A stretch of DNA of 64,000 nt from Sternotherus odoratus (GCA_032164245.1 JAVMKO010000006.1:10741001-10805000); one strand, 5' to 3'. Positions 1 through 11,319 are shown, counted from the stretch's first letter. Numbers and translations: made by a program. Notes: a model not told the origin generated them from the sequence alone.

Positions 1-330
1 TGGGACTAGAACCTTTTAAAAATCAGAAATTTAATCACTGGAAATAAACAATAATCAATAACTACTTAGTGAATCAGGCAACATAATGCTATTCCTGGAT
101 ACCCTGAATATAAAGGAAAAGTCACGTTTTAAACTGTGTTTCAATAGACCACTTTCACAAAGAAGCTAGAAACGTCGTTTGGTTTCCTACAGTTTAGGAA
201 AGGTGCAGGAAAAAACCCCTAGAGAATCCACAAAAGAAGGCACCAAAAATGGTACGAACGTTGGAGGATAAGGCACATGAGACAAGCAGAGAGGGTAAGG
301 CACTGTGGTAGCTAAATTTATGTAGTGTGG
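1..330. other. no feature recognised
   Basis: AT-rich sequence with no coding pattern, terminal repeats or tandem array that I can identify. Confidence 0.4.
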
Positions 331-332
331 AA

Positions 333-622
333 AGGGGAGGACTCGAGGGACATGATCACAGTCTATAGATACCTCTCAAGGTACCAGTATAAATGAAGGA
401 AGGGAATTAGTTACAATCCAGAAGATGGAGCAGTGGTTGGAACTTCAGGAAGAAAAAAATAGGCTAAATGTTAAGAATTGTTTCCTAACAAAGCAAGAGG
501 CGTGATCGATGCACCATAACTGCATTAGAATAGAACTAAACAGACATTCCTGAGAGATGACATAGGATCCAAAAGGCAAGGAGTCAGGCTGGATGACCCC
601 AGATGTCTTTTCTGGCCTCACT
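333..622 (+). repeat. degraded CR1-like LINE 3' end (tentative)
   Basis: The stretch resembles the tail of a CR1 element on the plus strand. A segment reading as a decayed version of the conserved GDLI..FKYL region lies near 350-390. The closing words near 590-620 (ggctggatgacc followed by a variant of tcttttccaaccctac) match the usual CR1 3' terminal phrase. It is diverged and has no reading frame. It could instead be an unrelated old repeat. Confidence 0.35.
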
Positions 623-1534
623 AAGGGACACGTTCTTCCTCACTTACTCACACTGAGTAATACCTTAAGACACAGATGGTCACATGGATCTCAGATAGAC
701 TACTCTGAGATTCTGAGACACTTGCTCATGGCTAGCTGTACCGTGCGCTGAGAGCCACTCCACTTAGGTCAATGGGCTTGCCGTGAAGTGAGGCACTACT
801 GAAAATGAGGAAGGGTATCAGGAGCTGACCCAGAGCCAGGTGCTACTCAGTGTGAGGAGGGGTTGCATAATCAGGATCTATGTTTCCAGTTTCCAACAAA
901 GCGAGTTACCCACTTTGAAGATAAAAGTGAAATGACATGCATGAAAGAGGCCAAATTAGGCATGAAAACAGAACTGTTTTAAGAGGAGTTTTTTAGCTTA
1001 TACAGGAAAGCAGAAGCAGATATGCAGTTATAACACAAGTCAAGTATACACCAGTGCAGAGCAAGGACATTCAAATAGCTCTGAATAACTGGATTTCAAG
1101 AAACCCAAAAGATATACTTGGAGATTTATCCCCATTTCTTTTGCCCAGGAGTTTCTGAGGGGGCATTACCATATGCAACAGAAAGGTCTTACTGGAATAG
1201 GATACCATAGTGAAATTGGCTTTGGGATCACAATGCCACAGCCTGTGTTTTTACTAAATAGAAATTTGCAAATAATGAATGGCAGAAGTTTGCTGAGGAT
1301 AAAAGATTACTGAATGAGGGGGTCATGGGGAGCTTTATACATGGACAAGGCAGGCCAACTATGACAGACAAATCATCTTGAAGAACCATGGTCAGAATCC
1401 TCTGCATCTGAAAATACACTAGGCTAGAAACTTTACCTGAGGAAGCTTTCAAGTGGGAACTGGAAGGATATTTCCTCACCAGTTCCCCAGGGAAAGCATC
1501 TCTCTTATACTGCTAACAACCGGGGAGAGGGAAA

Positions 1535-1830
1535 CGTCCCATGGAGTGAAGTAGGTGGAAGGGAAAGACCATGTGTGGGAGCCAGATAGAAAGAAAAGGA
1601 GGCAAAGAGACACAACAGAAGAAAGAGAATGTAACCTGGCAAAAAGGAAAAGAGAACTGTCTGAGGGAGGGAGGGAGAGAGAGAGAGAGAGAGAGAGACG
1701 GGGAAGAAGGAAATGAAATAAAGTTATGGTGAAAATGAACTGAAAGAAAGAAAGAGAAAATGGAAAAGAGAAAGAAAATAAAGTAGGAGATGGGAGAAAA
1801 GAGAGAAGGAACTAAAGAAATAGAAATCAG
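1535..1830. repeat. purine-rich tract with (GA)n microsatellite
   Basis: The plus strand is almost entirely purine for about 300 bases. A GGGA run passes into an uninterrupted GA dinucleotide repeat at about 1663-1698. The apparent minus-strand reading frame here, rich in Phe, Ser and Leu, is a by-product of this composition. Such tracts can adopt triplex structures. Confidence 0.8.
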
Positions 1831-2599
1831 ATCTACAAATGCTAGAATGTACACATATCCCTATACATACAACTTCAAGGTTAGTTAATTTAATTTCCAG
1901 TTTCCTATTCCAGACAAACTTTTAAGGGGGATTTTTAACTATATACAAAGTATACTATGAGCCTTTCTACTTTGGGGTTGGAGGAAGGGGGCAAAACAAA
2001 TCTTGGGCAGAGGACACCCACAGATCTAAAGGGCTTTTTTCAGAGAAAATGTGGTAAGCCCATCAGACTATCAGAATAAATCCAATGCCTATGAATAAAT
2101 AACTAGGTTCCTGTGGATGAAGCTGCAGCAAAGAGCTATTCTCAGACATGTGCAAGACCCGAAACAAAATGGTGTTCTGGAAAGAACACAGCTAGCGATT
2201 GCACCATAAATAATTGAATGTAAATGCTGCATCATCGTAAAGGTTTCAGATCTTTCCTCCTGCATCAATACTGAGCAGTGGAGCTCGGCATGGGTTGGGG
2301 ATAAGGGATTCCATGAAGATGAGGGCAAATGAGGAATTTAGAGCATCCACTGAGCTCTGGCATTATCAGGAGACAATGGCCAGGGCATCACTCAATACCC
2401 GCCTGGCTGACCCCTGACAATCCCTCAAGCTGTGCTATGCTTTAATGCAAGGGGGAACCCTGATGGAGCAGACCCTCCCCAGCACACATTCCAGGAAAAT
2501 CTGTCCCCCCCACCCCACCCCCCGCACAGTGGAGCCCACTCAATAGATGCAGCCACAGAGGGGAATGAAAGGGGACATACCCCTTGCCACATTTTAATT
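1831..2599. other. no feature recognised
   Basis: No coding signature. A C-rich run lies at about 2503-2524, and sequence just upstream of the CR1 at 2600 may belong to its untranslated or ORF1 region, but I cannot show this. Confidence 0.35.
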
Positions 2600-3555
2600 T
2601 TAATGTCTCAGAGAGAGGGCTCTGGATTCTTCAGTCGTGGGAGGCTGTTACAGGAAGAAGGATGGCAAGAGATGGGATCCCCCTAAAGAAGAGAGGGAAG
2701 AGCATCTTTGCAGGCAGGCTTGCTAACCTAGTGAGGAGGGCTTTAAACTAGGCTCACCAGGGGATGGAGACCTAAGCCCTGAGGTAAGTTGGGAAGTGCG
2801 ATACCGGGAGGAAACACGAGGAGGACGGTGCAACAGGGGAGGCCTCCTCATTCATACTGAGAAAGTAGAGCAATCGGCTAGTTATCTTAGGTGCCTGTAC
2901 ATGAGCATAAGAAGCCTGGAAAACAAGCAGGAAGAATTGGAAGCCCTGCCACAGTCAACGAACTATGATGTGACTGGAATAACAGAGACTTGGTCGGGTA
3001 ACTCACATGGCTGGAGCCCTGTCATGGAGGAGTATAAACTGTTTAGGAAGACCAGGCAGAGGAGAAAAGGGTGGAGGAGTTGCACTCTATGTAGGAGAGC
3101 AGTAGGATTACTCAGAGCTCCAGTATGGAACTGGAGAAAAGCCTGTTGAGTCTTTGGGTTAAGTTTAGAGGCGAGAGCAACAAGGGTGATGTCGTGGTGG
3201 GCATCTGCTATAGACCACCGGACCAGGAGGATGAGGTGGACGAGACTTTCTTAGGACAACTAAATCCAGATCACAGGCCCTGGTTGTCATGAGGGACTCC
3301 AATCATCCTGACGTCTGCTGGGAGAGCAACACATCAGTGCACAGACAATCCAGGAAGTTTTTGGAGGGTGTTGGGGACAACTTCCTGGTGCAAGTGCTGG
3401 AGGAACCAACTGGGGGCCGTGCGCCTCTTGACCTGCTGCTCACAAACAGGGAAGAATTGGTAGGGGAAGTAAAAGTGGGTAATAGCCTGGGAGGCAGTGA
3501 CCAAGAGATGGTAGAGTTCAGGATCCTGACAAAAGGAAGAAAGGAAAACAGACAG
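2600..3555 (+). pseudogene. CR1 LINE, 5' portion with endonuclease domain (broken)
   Basis: This is the front part of the second open reading frame of a CR1-clade non-LTR retrotransposon. The intact protein has an AP-like endonuclease followed by a reverse transcriptase and copies the element's RNA into nicked DNA. Frame segments show endonuclease phrases: NKQEELEAL near 2925, ITETW near 2975, then YRPPDQ near 3210, NHPDVCW near 3300 and LDLLLTNREELVGEVKVG near 3430. The usual GDFNHPD motif reads RDSNHPD and the terminal SDH reads SDQ, so two expected catalytic positions are altered. Frameshifts and stops separate the segments; one stop is at about 3147. The element resumes after the insert at 3555-4822. 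It is non-functional. Confidence 0.85.
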
Positions 3556-4822
3556 CAGCTGGGGGGGGAAGCCCAGCCGCCCCCCCCCAGCCCAGCCAGC
3601 ACTCCCCCCCAGCTGACAGTGGCTGGGGGGGAAGCCAAGCCGGGGGGGGGGGCCCAGCCCAGCCCAGCTGGCGCTCCCCCCCCCCCAGCTGACAGCGGCT
3701 GGCGGCAGCGCGAGCCTGGGAGCGGCGCGAGCCACCCTTTCTCCCCCCCCCCCCCGCGTCCTTTCTTTCTCTTCCCCCCCCCCGCGCCCTTTCTTTCTCT
3801 CTCCCCCCCCCGCGCCCTTTCTTTCTCTCTCCCCCCCCCGCGCCCTTTCTTTCTCTCTCCCCCCCCGCGCCCTTTCTTTCTCTCTCCCCCCCCGCGCCCT
3901 TTCTTTCTCTCTCCCCCCCCCGCGCCCTTTCTTTCTCTCTCCCCCCCCGCGCCCTTTCTTTCTCTCTCCCCCCCCGCGCCCTTTCTTTCTCTCTCCCCCC
4001 CCGCGCCCTTTCTTTCTCTCTCCCCCCCCGCGCCCTTTCTTTCTCTCTCCCCCCCCCGCGCCCTTTCTTTCTCTCTCCCCCCCCCGCGCCCTTTCTTTCT
4101 CTCTCCCCCCCCGCGCCCTTTCTTTCTCTCTCCCCCCCCGCGCCCTTTCTTTCTCTCTCTCCCCCCCGCGCCCTTTCTTTCTCTCTCCCCCCCCGCGCCC
4201 TTTCTTTCTCTCTCCCCCCCCGCGCCCTTTCTTTCTCTCTCCCCCCCCCGCGCCCTTTCTTTCTCTCTCCCCCCCCCGCGCCCTTTCTCTCTCTCCCCCC
4301 CGCGCCCTTTCTTTCTCTCTCCCCCCCGCGCCCTTTCTTTCTCTCTCCCCCCCACGCCCTTTCTTTCTCTCTCCCCCCACGCCCTTTCTTTCTCTCTCCC
4401 CCCCACACCCTTTCTTTCTCTCTCCCCCCCACGCCCTTTCTTTTTCTCTCCCCTCCACGCCCTTTCTTTTTCTCTCCCCCCCACGCCCTTTCTTTCTCTT
4501 CGCCCCCGCCCCCGCGCCCTTTCTCCCCCAGACCCGGCGGGGGAAGCCCTACCGTGCTGTGGAGCCTCCCCGCCCTCGCCCTTTTTGCAGGCGGTGGTGC
4601 GCCGCTGCCGCCGGCCGGGCTCTCTGCTCCTGCCGGGGACACGCGCGCTCGTCCGGAGGGAGCCGCGGCGCCTCCCCGCCCCTTCCCCGCTCTCCAGGCC
4701 CGGCGACAAGGGGGGATGACTACGGGTACTGCTGTGTACCGGGCCCCGGACTTAAGGGGGCCCCCCTAAAGTCCGGGGCCTGGTACAGCTGTACCCGTAG
4801 TACCCCCCTGTCGCCGGCCCTG
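3555..4822. mobile_element. GC-rich insert splitting the CR1 (minisatellite plus palindrome)
   Basis: CR1 similarity stops at about 3550 and returns at about 4885. Between them lie C-rich sequence with repeated CAGCTGACAG words (3555-3735), a pyrimidine minisatellite (3738-4528), a GC-rich unique part (4529-4690) and a long palindrome (4691-4829). The composition differs sharply from the CR1 on both sides, so it is best read as an insertion, perhaps a non-autonomous DNA transposon. I cannot find convincing target-site duplications, and its family is unknown to me. Confidence 0.6.
3738..4528. repeat. 27-bp pyrimidine minisatellite
   Basis: Roughly 28 tandem copies of a unit of about 27 bp. 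Each unit is a run of six to nine C, then GCGCCC, then TTTCTTTCTCTCT. Unit length varies mainly in the C run; later copies (from about 4350) carry CACGCCC in place of CGCGCCC. Because the unit length is often a multiple of three, all frames appear open, giving false proteins of up to 476 residues on both strands. The G-rich complementary strand could form G-quadruplexes and the homopyrimidine part triplexes. Confidence 0.95.
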
Positions 4823-4829
4823 CCTGGGA
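4691..4829. repeat. long imperfect palindrome, about 69-bp arms
   Basis: The left arm (4691-4760) and right arm (4761-4829) are near-perfect inverse complements with essentially no spacer. Words such as CTACGGGTAC and CCCCGGACTT on the left recur inverted on the right. The arms are GC-rich, so cruciform or hairpin formation is plausible. It sits at the 3' border of the insert in the CR1, which suggests an element terminus, a fold-back transposon or a rearrangement junction. Confidence 0.85.
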
Positions 4830-4887
4830 GATTAATATGAGGGGATCTCATGATATGAAGGATCTCCTGGGAGATTAATATGAGGGG
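4823..4887 (+). repeat. 22-bp direct repeats, 43 bp apart
   Basis: The same 22 bp (starting CCTGGGAGATTAATATGA) occurs at 4823-4844 and 4866-4887, immediately after the palindrome. It may be a local tandem duplication or a mark left by the insertion event. Confidence 0.85.
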
Positions 4888-5570
4888 TAAAGGAGTCCAG
4901 GAGAGCTGGCTGTATTTTAAAGAAGCCTAATTGAGGGTGCAGGAACAAATCACCCTGATGTGCAGGAAGAAGAGCAAATTTGGCAGGTTACCAGATTGGC
5001 TTAACAGAGAAATCTTCAGTGAGCTTAAACACAAATAGGAAAATTACAAGAAGTGGAAATTTGGACAGATGACTAGGAAGGAGTATAAAAATATTGCTTG
5101 AGCATGCAGGTGTGTAATCAGGAAGGCCAAAGTACAACTGGAGTTGCAGCTTGCAAGGGATCTGAAGGGTAACAAGAAGGGTTTCTACCGGTATGTGTTA
5201 GCAACAAGAAGATGATCAGGGAAGCTGTGGGACCCTTATTGAATGGGGGGAGGCAACCTAGTGACAGATGATGTGGAAAAAGCTGAAATACTCAATGCTT
5301 TTTTTTCCTCAGTCTTTACAGACAAGGTCAGCTCCCAGACTGCTGCACTGGGCAGCACAGCATGGGGAGGAGGAGAGCAGTCCTTTTGAATCAAATGCCA
5401 TGAACAATGGGAGTTGCAGCTCTGTTGGAGAATGGTTTTACACAGATATCTGAACAGAAAGCAGAACTGCCTGGAACGGCACAGAGAGCACCAGAGTGAA
5501 TTGGGAACATATCCTGAAAGAGGAACAGGACAAAGAGACCATCACAACAGTAGTGCTGGATCCCCAGAAT
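4885..5570 (+). pseudogene. CR1 LINE, linker between endonuclease and reverse transcriptase
   Basis: Continuation of the CR1 begun at 2600. Frame segments match the conserved CR1 linker: a WLNREIFSELKHK-like stretch near 5000, RKAKVQLELQLARDLKGNKKGFYRYV near 5120-5200 (quoted only as a landmark), and VEKAEILNAFFSSVFTDK near 5275-5325. Stops and frameshifts interrupt it. The reverse-transcriptase core is absent: recognisable similarity fades by about 5570, so this copy is truncated at its 3' side. Confidence 0.8.
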
Positions 5571-6260
5571 AGTAGTGTGTTGAAAACTGTGTTAAAATAA
5601 TTCTTGGGAAGTTGCCTGGTCTCTCTAGAAGACTAAGAAACTCTGTAAGGAAGTGTGTGCTCTGGGCCTTGAGCAATCAATCTGCAAAGAGCCAGCCTAC
5701 AGCAGCAAGTAGGGTAAGTTGTACCTCCTTGCCTTAGTGAGCAGCCTGTTTTGTCCCCCTCTGTTTTTGGTTCTTGTGTGTTAAGGTCTTACCACGATGT
5801 TCTTCTGGCAGCCATCCCACAAGAGGCCACCCAAACGTTGTCCTGGTCAGGAGTTAGTAAATGAAAACTCTAACAAAAGCATTTGAGGAACACTGCTTGG
5901 GACCAAGGATAATTAATTTGTGGAATGGGTTTGAAACACAACAAAGGCCCTCCTGTGACTTCATCCCAGACAAAACCAGTTTCAGTTAAGAGAATCCCAG
6001 ACGAGGTCGAGGGGTCTAGGGTGACCCTATGCCAGAACACACACATGAAGCTGCTGGTGGAGCTCCTCTCCCCTCCAGTGTCTTTGGTCTTAAAATAAAT
6101 ACATCTCTGCACTAACACTGAGCTCCAGAATATCCCGGCGAGAAAGGCACTAGCCCACTTAGGCAAAAGTTAGGCAAGTTGCCAAAAGGGGACCTTTTTG
6201 GTGCATAGGTCTAAGTCACGCAGCTCATTTGAATTTCACCTGCTGTGGCTGCTGAATGAG
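5571..6260. other. no feature recognised
   Basis: No terminal repeats, CR1 tail or coding pattern follows the truncated CR1. A possible CAAT/T-rich unique stretch only. Confidence 0.35.
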
Positions 6261-6264
6261 ATGG

Positions 6265-6480
6265 CCATACTGCCTCAGGCTCAGATCTCAAACTGAGCAA
6301 GGGTGAAGAAGCCAAGCATATTCCAGCTGCTCCCAGCAGTGGGGTAGCCGACTGCTCTCCTCTGAGCACTGGTTTGGGGGCCACTGCACTACTGAAGGAG
6401 CTGCCTTTCAGATGAGATGTAAAACTAAAGTCCTGACCACTTACGATTTTAGAGGTCCCAGGTAGTGGCATACTGGCTGC
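6265..6480. repeat. old interspersed repeat (tentative)
   Basis: The block around 6395-6470, which reads approximately TTTCAGATGAGATGTAAAAC then CCTGACCACTTACGAT, resembles a widely dispersed vertebrate repeat that I recall as associated with LINE/SINE tails. I cannot name the family securely. Confidence 0.35.
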
Positions 6481-6934
6481 TCACCTCCCCTTTGCTATTT
6501 TAAGTAGATATACTACAACAGTCTTCACTTCCTGTCCCAACTGACCGTGCGGCGTTACTGTGTAACATTCAACAGCTGCCACATTACGTTCCAGAAATGG
6601 CGGCACTTCACTGCTGGCGAAGCCATTCTTGTGACTATAAAGGGCCAAACCTTGACACTACTGGAGTCAATGGAAGTTTGGCCATTGGCTTCAAAGTGAC
6701 CATGATTTGGAAGTAGTAGGTCCGCTCAGGATCCCTGTGGGTGAAGGGTTTATATACCTGGAAAAGATTATTATTTTCCTCTCCCAAAAAGCCTGGCTCC
6801 TTCTCTTCCGAGACGACAATCGGGAGGTCACTTGTCCTTGAGAGCACTCTGTGCTACTATAACCCACACACCGGCTGGGTGGGGTGTTTCTGTCCCAGCT
6901 AGTGGCAATAAGGCCACTTAGAGAGAGAGATAAA

Positions 6935-7015
6935 ATGAGTCTTCTTAGCTACCATTTGGCTTTCGGCTCATGCACTGAGGTCCCAGGTTTGATCCTGGTG
7001 ACTGGAGTCTGTCGG
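6935..7015 (+). repeat. tRNA-derived SINE-like fragment
   Basis: A sequence resembling a polymerase III B box (GGTTTGATCC, near 6990-7000) follows an A-box-like stretch by a tRNA-like spacing. No CCA end, no full cloverleaf and no tail are visible, so this is a SINE remnant rather than a tRNA gene. Confidence 0.35.
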
Positions 7016-7162
7016 TGTTACACTAGCTGTTTTCATGTACATCACATAGAACCATAATACAAGATGCTTGTCCAAGCAAATCTACCTAAAGTTCTTATCA
7101 ACAACAGGGGACCGCTCCAGTATTAAACAGAGATGTAGGTTCAATAAAAGGGGGAGTGAGAG

Positions 7163-7291
7163 CATGCATCTTATGAAGTGGGTTTTACCCCATGAAAGCT
7201 TATGCCTAAATAAATTTGTTAGTCTCTAAGGTGCCACAAGGACTCGTACTTTTTGCTGATATAGACTAATTTGGCTACCACTTTGAAACCT
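7163..7291. repeat. MITE-like repeat fragment (CTTATGC / GGTGCCACA family)
   Basis: It contains CATGAAAGCTTATGCCTAAA and TTAGTCTCTAAGGTGCCACA, the same core seen in the fold-back element at 14617 and in 21247-21345. This is one arm only. The family is dispersed in turtle and crocodilian DNA; I do not know its formal name. Confidence 0.65.
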
Positions 7292-7900
7292 GAAAAAAAG
7301 AATGTAGTGTTGTTCTTTTGCTTCTTTTTGTAAAGGGTATTTAAATAAACCCCAAAGAGTCTGCCACACTTAGATACCAATATAAAAGAGGTACCCAAAT
7401 CTAATGATCAGATGGGAGTTGTTATATTCTGCTGCCCAGAATTCCCCTCATCATTTTAATAGTGTCATATTCACACCTGACTTACCTTGGCAAGTCCAGG
7501 AGCAAGGTTCCAGCGGTCAGAAGCCTGCCGCTGGGACTGCTACAGAGACTCAAGGCAACAGTCTCTCCCCCGAGGGGTAAGGAGAAGACCCGCAAGAAGT
7601 GGGTGGTGCTGGCCAAAAATGGAGCGTGACCAGTATTGTTCTGGATGCTTGGATTCAGTTAATCTCTGCAGCAGACCACGCTGAAGAACCTCCTATATCG
7701 CCCCTGGCAGGAATTAAAGTTACTCCCAAGCACTAGTGGTAGAAACAGCAAATGCTTTTGAGATGAATCTTTCTGGCTTCCAGGGAGAAAACAGTTGTAT
7801 ATTCTTATACTGACCAGGGGGGATTCTGCTTATTCTCTTGATCCTAAACTCTTCTATAGCATTGCTATGTTTCAATAGCAATTTCCTGCCATGTTTCAAC

Positions 7901-7903
<3 letters not shown>

Positions 7904-7933
<30 letters not shown>
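7904..7933. repeat. (GA)n microsatellite
   Basis: Fifteen uninterrupted AG dinucleotides. Confidence 0.95.
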
Positions 7934-7935
<2 letters not shown>

Positions 7936-10610
7936 GTGTTTCATTGGCGGGTGAAGCTCTGAAATCATACCACTATTTTATCTATGTGTGGGTTAGATAG
8001 CACTGATACCGATGAGTCAAGGAACTGGGGATCTTTCTGTGATGAAAGGCACTATATTATCACCATCGTTATAATGATTTTCCAGCAGGGAGAGGGGGAA
8101 GCACTGAAAAGGGTCCAGAATGACTCTTTGTGTGAGACTTTATGTTTGAAATCACACTGGAATATAACTTGACACGTAGGATACTGTAGGAATGATGGGA
8201 ATGCTTCATTGTCTCTATATTCCATTTGTGATCACTGATGACAGTGAAAATGTTTGTTATCCGACAAGGAAGTGACCTTTAAAAGAAGCTAAGCCAAGCT
8301 CCATTCCAAAGGGAAGAAAAACATTACCCCCTACGGGTTTTCAGAGTGATTCATTTGTTACTTTCCAGAATTCTGGAATAATCAATGACAATCAGACTTG
8401 GTGCCGACGCTGTGTCCTTGCCGTGCTGCACTTAAAATGGAAGGCTCTGAGAAAATCAGAGCGCTCTTGCTGAATTTTAGCCCAGCCACCCTTGGCCATC
8501 TGTTTGGGATTAAGACTACAATAGAACAAAGCATTAATAAATGAACTGCAATTCATACCCTCCTTCACTCTGCAGCACTACAAACATTCCCAGCATTGAA
8601 ATACATTTGGCAGCAGTAAATAATGAGGAGGTTTAATATTAGGCTTACAAGAATCGTTAATCTTTAACATCCCATTCCAGGGACATCTTCTTTTGTAGGG
8701 ATAGTGCATGACCTAGAAAATTAATATAGACAACAGTATCTTTTTAAGATTAATTCTATTCTTCATTTGCTTCAGCTGCTTAGATTGCCTCAATGCGTCC
8801 TTTCTGAATTAAGGTCAGTTTCTGATACCTACAGCTATACTTATGGTGGGTACACTCTCAAATATTCCACTGTGAAAATCATTATTAAAGTTCATTTGCC
8901 ATAAAACAAATGTAATGAAATGGATGATGAATAAAGAAAACCCACTGCAGAGAGAGTGGAGAGACAGGAAGGTTTTTACAGGGATCTTGTTTTTCTAGGT
9001 CACTCATGTCTGAGGTTAGGCAGATTTCTTTGTCTGGAAGTTTTCTAATGAATGATGTAGCTGCTGGGAAAATCCAAAACTCTAATCTGCCTGGAAAGGG
9101 TTTAGCAGCCTTATCATCACCCCCCCCCCCCGGGAAAATCGACAGGGGAGGAGTTGTAATCCACTTGGGCAAGCTCTTGCTCCATCAGGAAGGAGGGAAG
9201 GAAGGAGGAGTTCTGGGAGAAACCTCTCAACCAGACACAGTGTGAGGACCTTAAGTGCCATGGGGAAATGACAGCTTCCACCACGGACACCCATGCAAAC
9301 TGAAACTCCTCCATGTTCCCTCTTGGATAAATCCCTTCATATTAGCAGCACGGCTCCCGGAGGAGACCTGGCACCATTGACCCATCTGGAAAGGCACCGT
9401 TGACATATGCCAGCAGGAAAAACAAATCGCTTAATGCTGCCCTGCTGGGTTCAGAAGAATGCATGTTGCAGAACAAAGCTGGTGCCCCACACTACCTCCC
9501 ACCACTGCCCCGTTGCAACATGCCCCCTGCAGACCCAGCTGTGTGGAGTCAGATGGGGTGGGAATAGAGTGCCACATTAGCTAATTATCCTGTTTTGGTA
9601 ATTTAGGGCCTGCTGTTCTCTGTTCCTTTGCTCCTCTTCATGCTGCAGAGTAAAGGGCAGCTCAGGGCCCCGCAGGCTGCTTGCATTTTATAGGTGTAGC
9701 TAACCCCAAAGAATTCTCCTTGAACGAAGCAGAGCAAGTCACTTCTCACAAACAGTTACTGCATAACGAGATACCCAGCCCAAACTCAGCCCTAGATGGC
9801 ACCATGAATAAGATCATGAAATGACTTTCTAATTGCTGCTAGAAATCCAAATTATCATCTGAGTTCCTGGAAATCAATTCAGAGCATGGAATAAACTAAC
9901 CCGTCCCACACAAAGAGGACTCCACATTGGACTAACGCGTGTTCAATTTCATCCGTATTTATAAATGAAGATCTGCTATACTTAGCATTGCACTTTTGGC
10001 CTTGATTCTGGAAGCCCCTTTGGAACCACGTGACCTCTTCACCGGGGCGCTGTACAGGTACCGTGTGAGGTGGGGTAAAATCAGACCAGCAGGATTGCTA
10101 GGCTTGTAGCAAGGCGTTCTCAGATTGTGGAATGAATCCAGACACAGAAGATATGTCTCCAAACAACAGTCTATTGCAATAGTGTGCCTGCATCGTTTGG
10201 TTTAGGCATTTTCCCTCGACTTTCATTTCAATTCACAAACAATAAGCATAGTTTGCCATTGCAACATTTTAAGTAGTGATGGGCGAAACTCAGACACTCA
10301 GTGGTTTAAACTTTAAGACTAAAAGGAACAAAAGGGAGGTGGATATTTTTGCTGTTTTTAAAATTAAATAGTGGCTAATATTGGTTTTTTTAATTATTAT
10401 GAAGAACAAGCTTAAGTTTTGTTGTAATGTGCATTGTTCGCCTGGACTGCTCAAGACCTGGATGCTTGTGTTGGAGGAACTCTTTGAGTGGGCTTCTTAA
10501 ATGCCTTGACGCTGTTTCACATCTGATACTCCATGATGAAACATAGGAGCTATTGCAGGGCAGAGGTGTCAAAGCTTCTGATGCCCTGCTAGAAACACTT
10601 CTTCTCCCTG
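7934..10610. other. no feature recognised
   Basis: About 2.7 kb without a repeat or gene that I can name. It includes a short C run (about 9120-9131) followed by a GGGAAAATCGACAGGGG word, and only short chance reading frames on either strand. If the window lies in a gene, this is candidate ordinary intronic or intergenic sequence. Confidence 0.35.
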
Positions 10611-10616
10611 CTTCCC

Positions 10617-11005
10617 TGCAGGGTGACCGGGTGAATGGGCAGGACCCTCAGCAGGGAGCCCAGCTGAAGGCCCTAATGAGGGCAGGCTCAGTGTAATCCA
10701 CTGAGCCAAGTGGGACCAGCTGGATTGAGCACTGGGAAGGAATATAAACCCAGGGAAGAGCTCGGGAAAGGGGGCTAGCCAGGCAGAAGGATAGGAGGGA
10801 TGTGGCTCTGTCTCTGTGGGTTGACAGAAGCCTCATAGGCTGAAGGACCCAATGTGGGGCTAGGGCGGGGACTGGTTTTGGGGAAATTGGGACTGTACAG
10901 CCACTGTAAATAAAAGAGCACAGGTGAAGGACCTGCAAGGGGCATCTGAGACCCTTTCTTTTACCAGACCAAGCACGGGGCTCAGGGACGAGGGGAAGGA
11001 AACCG
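10617..11005 (+). mobile_element. LTR-like sequence with TATA and polyadenylation signals (tentative)
   Basis: The block has an LTR-like order: a GC-moderate U3-like part with repeated CTGAGCC/CAGCTG words, a TATA-type box (AATATAAACC at about 10740), then AAATAAAAG (about 10905), about 160 bp apart. I recall similar turtle Ty3/gypsy-type LTRs. TG...CA ends and a 5-bp target duplication are not evident, so it may be a truncated solo LTR or another repeat. Confidence 0.4.
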
Positions 11006-11019
11006 TGTGCTCCCCCCCG

Positions 11020-11319
11020 TGATACGAACCTTGTCTTATAACAGGCTTATTCAAAGTGATACAAGCTACGAAAGTGGGATCTTGGAAGAGTGTTGCCATT
11101 TGCATAATGTAATAAAAGTACTGTAATGATAATTAATAATAAATAGTGTGTAATAAGCATGTCATAAAACAAATGTATATTTCCAAGATCACTGCTTTTA
11201 TAATTTATATTCAGGTAAAGGAGAAAATCCCTGGAAATATTCATTTTTAGGAGGGGGTTCATGACTCTTGGCATTTTAGTGAAAGGGGTTCACAGGTTGT
11301 TAAAGTTTGGGAACCATTG
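11020..11319 (-). mobile_element. hAT-type element, one terminus
   Basis: The end at 11319 reads, inverted, CAATGGTTCCCAAACTT, a typical hAT-like terminal repeat followed by AACAACCTGTGAACCCC. It directly abuts the CTCTAGAG duplication of the next element. The opposite terminus is not visible, so the element is truncated or its left part too diverged to see. Confidence 0.55.

Noticed and set aside
1513..1854. A membrane-protein-like minus-strand frame rich in Phe, Ser and Leu
   Set aside because: It is the translation of the purine-rich, (GA)n-containing tract.
3289..4719. Very long open frames (476 residues plus strand; 468 and 374 residues minus strand)
   Set aside because: Apart from the first roughly 86 residues of CR1 on the plus strand, they are translations of the 27-bp minisatellite, open in several frames on both strands because of its period and composition.
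6935..7015. A functional tRNA gene
   Set aside because: Only box-like words are present; no acceptor stem, anticodon arm or terminator. SINE remnant preferred. The same applies to 47565-47745.
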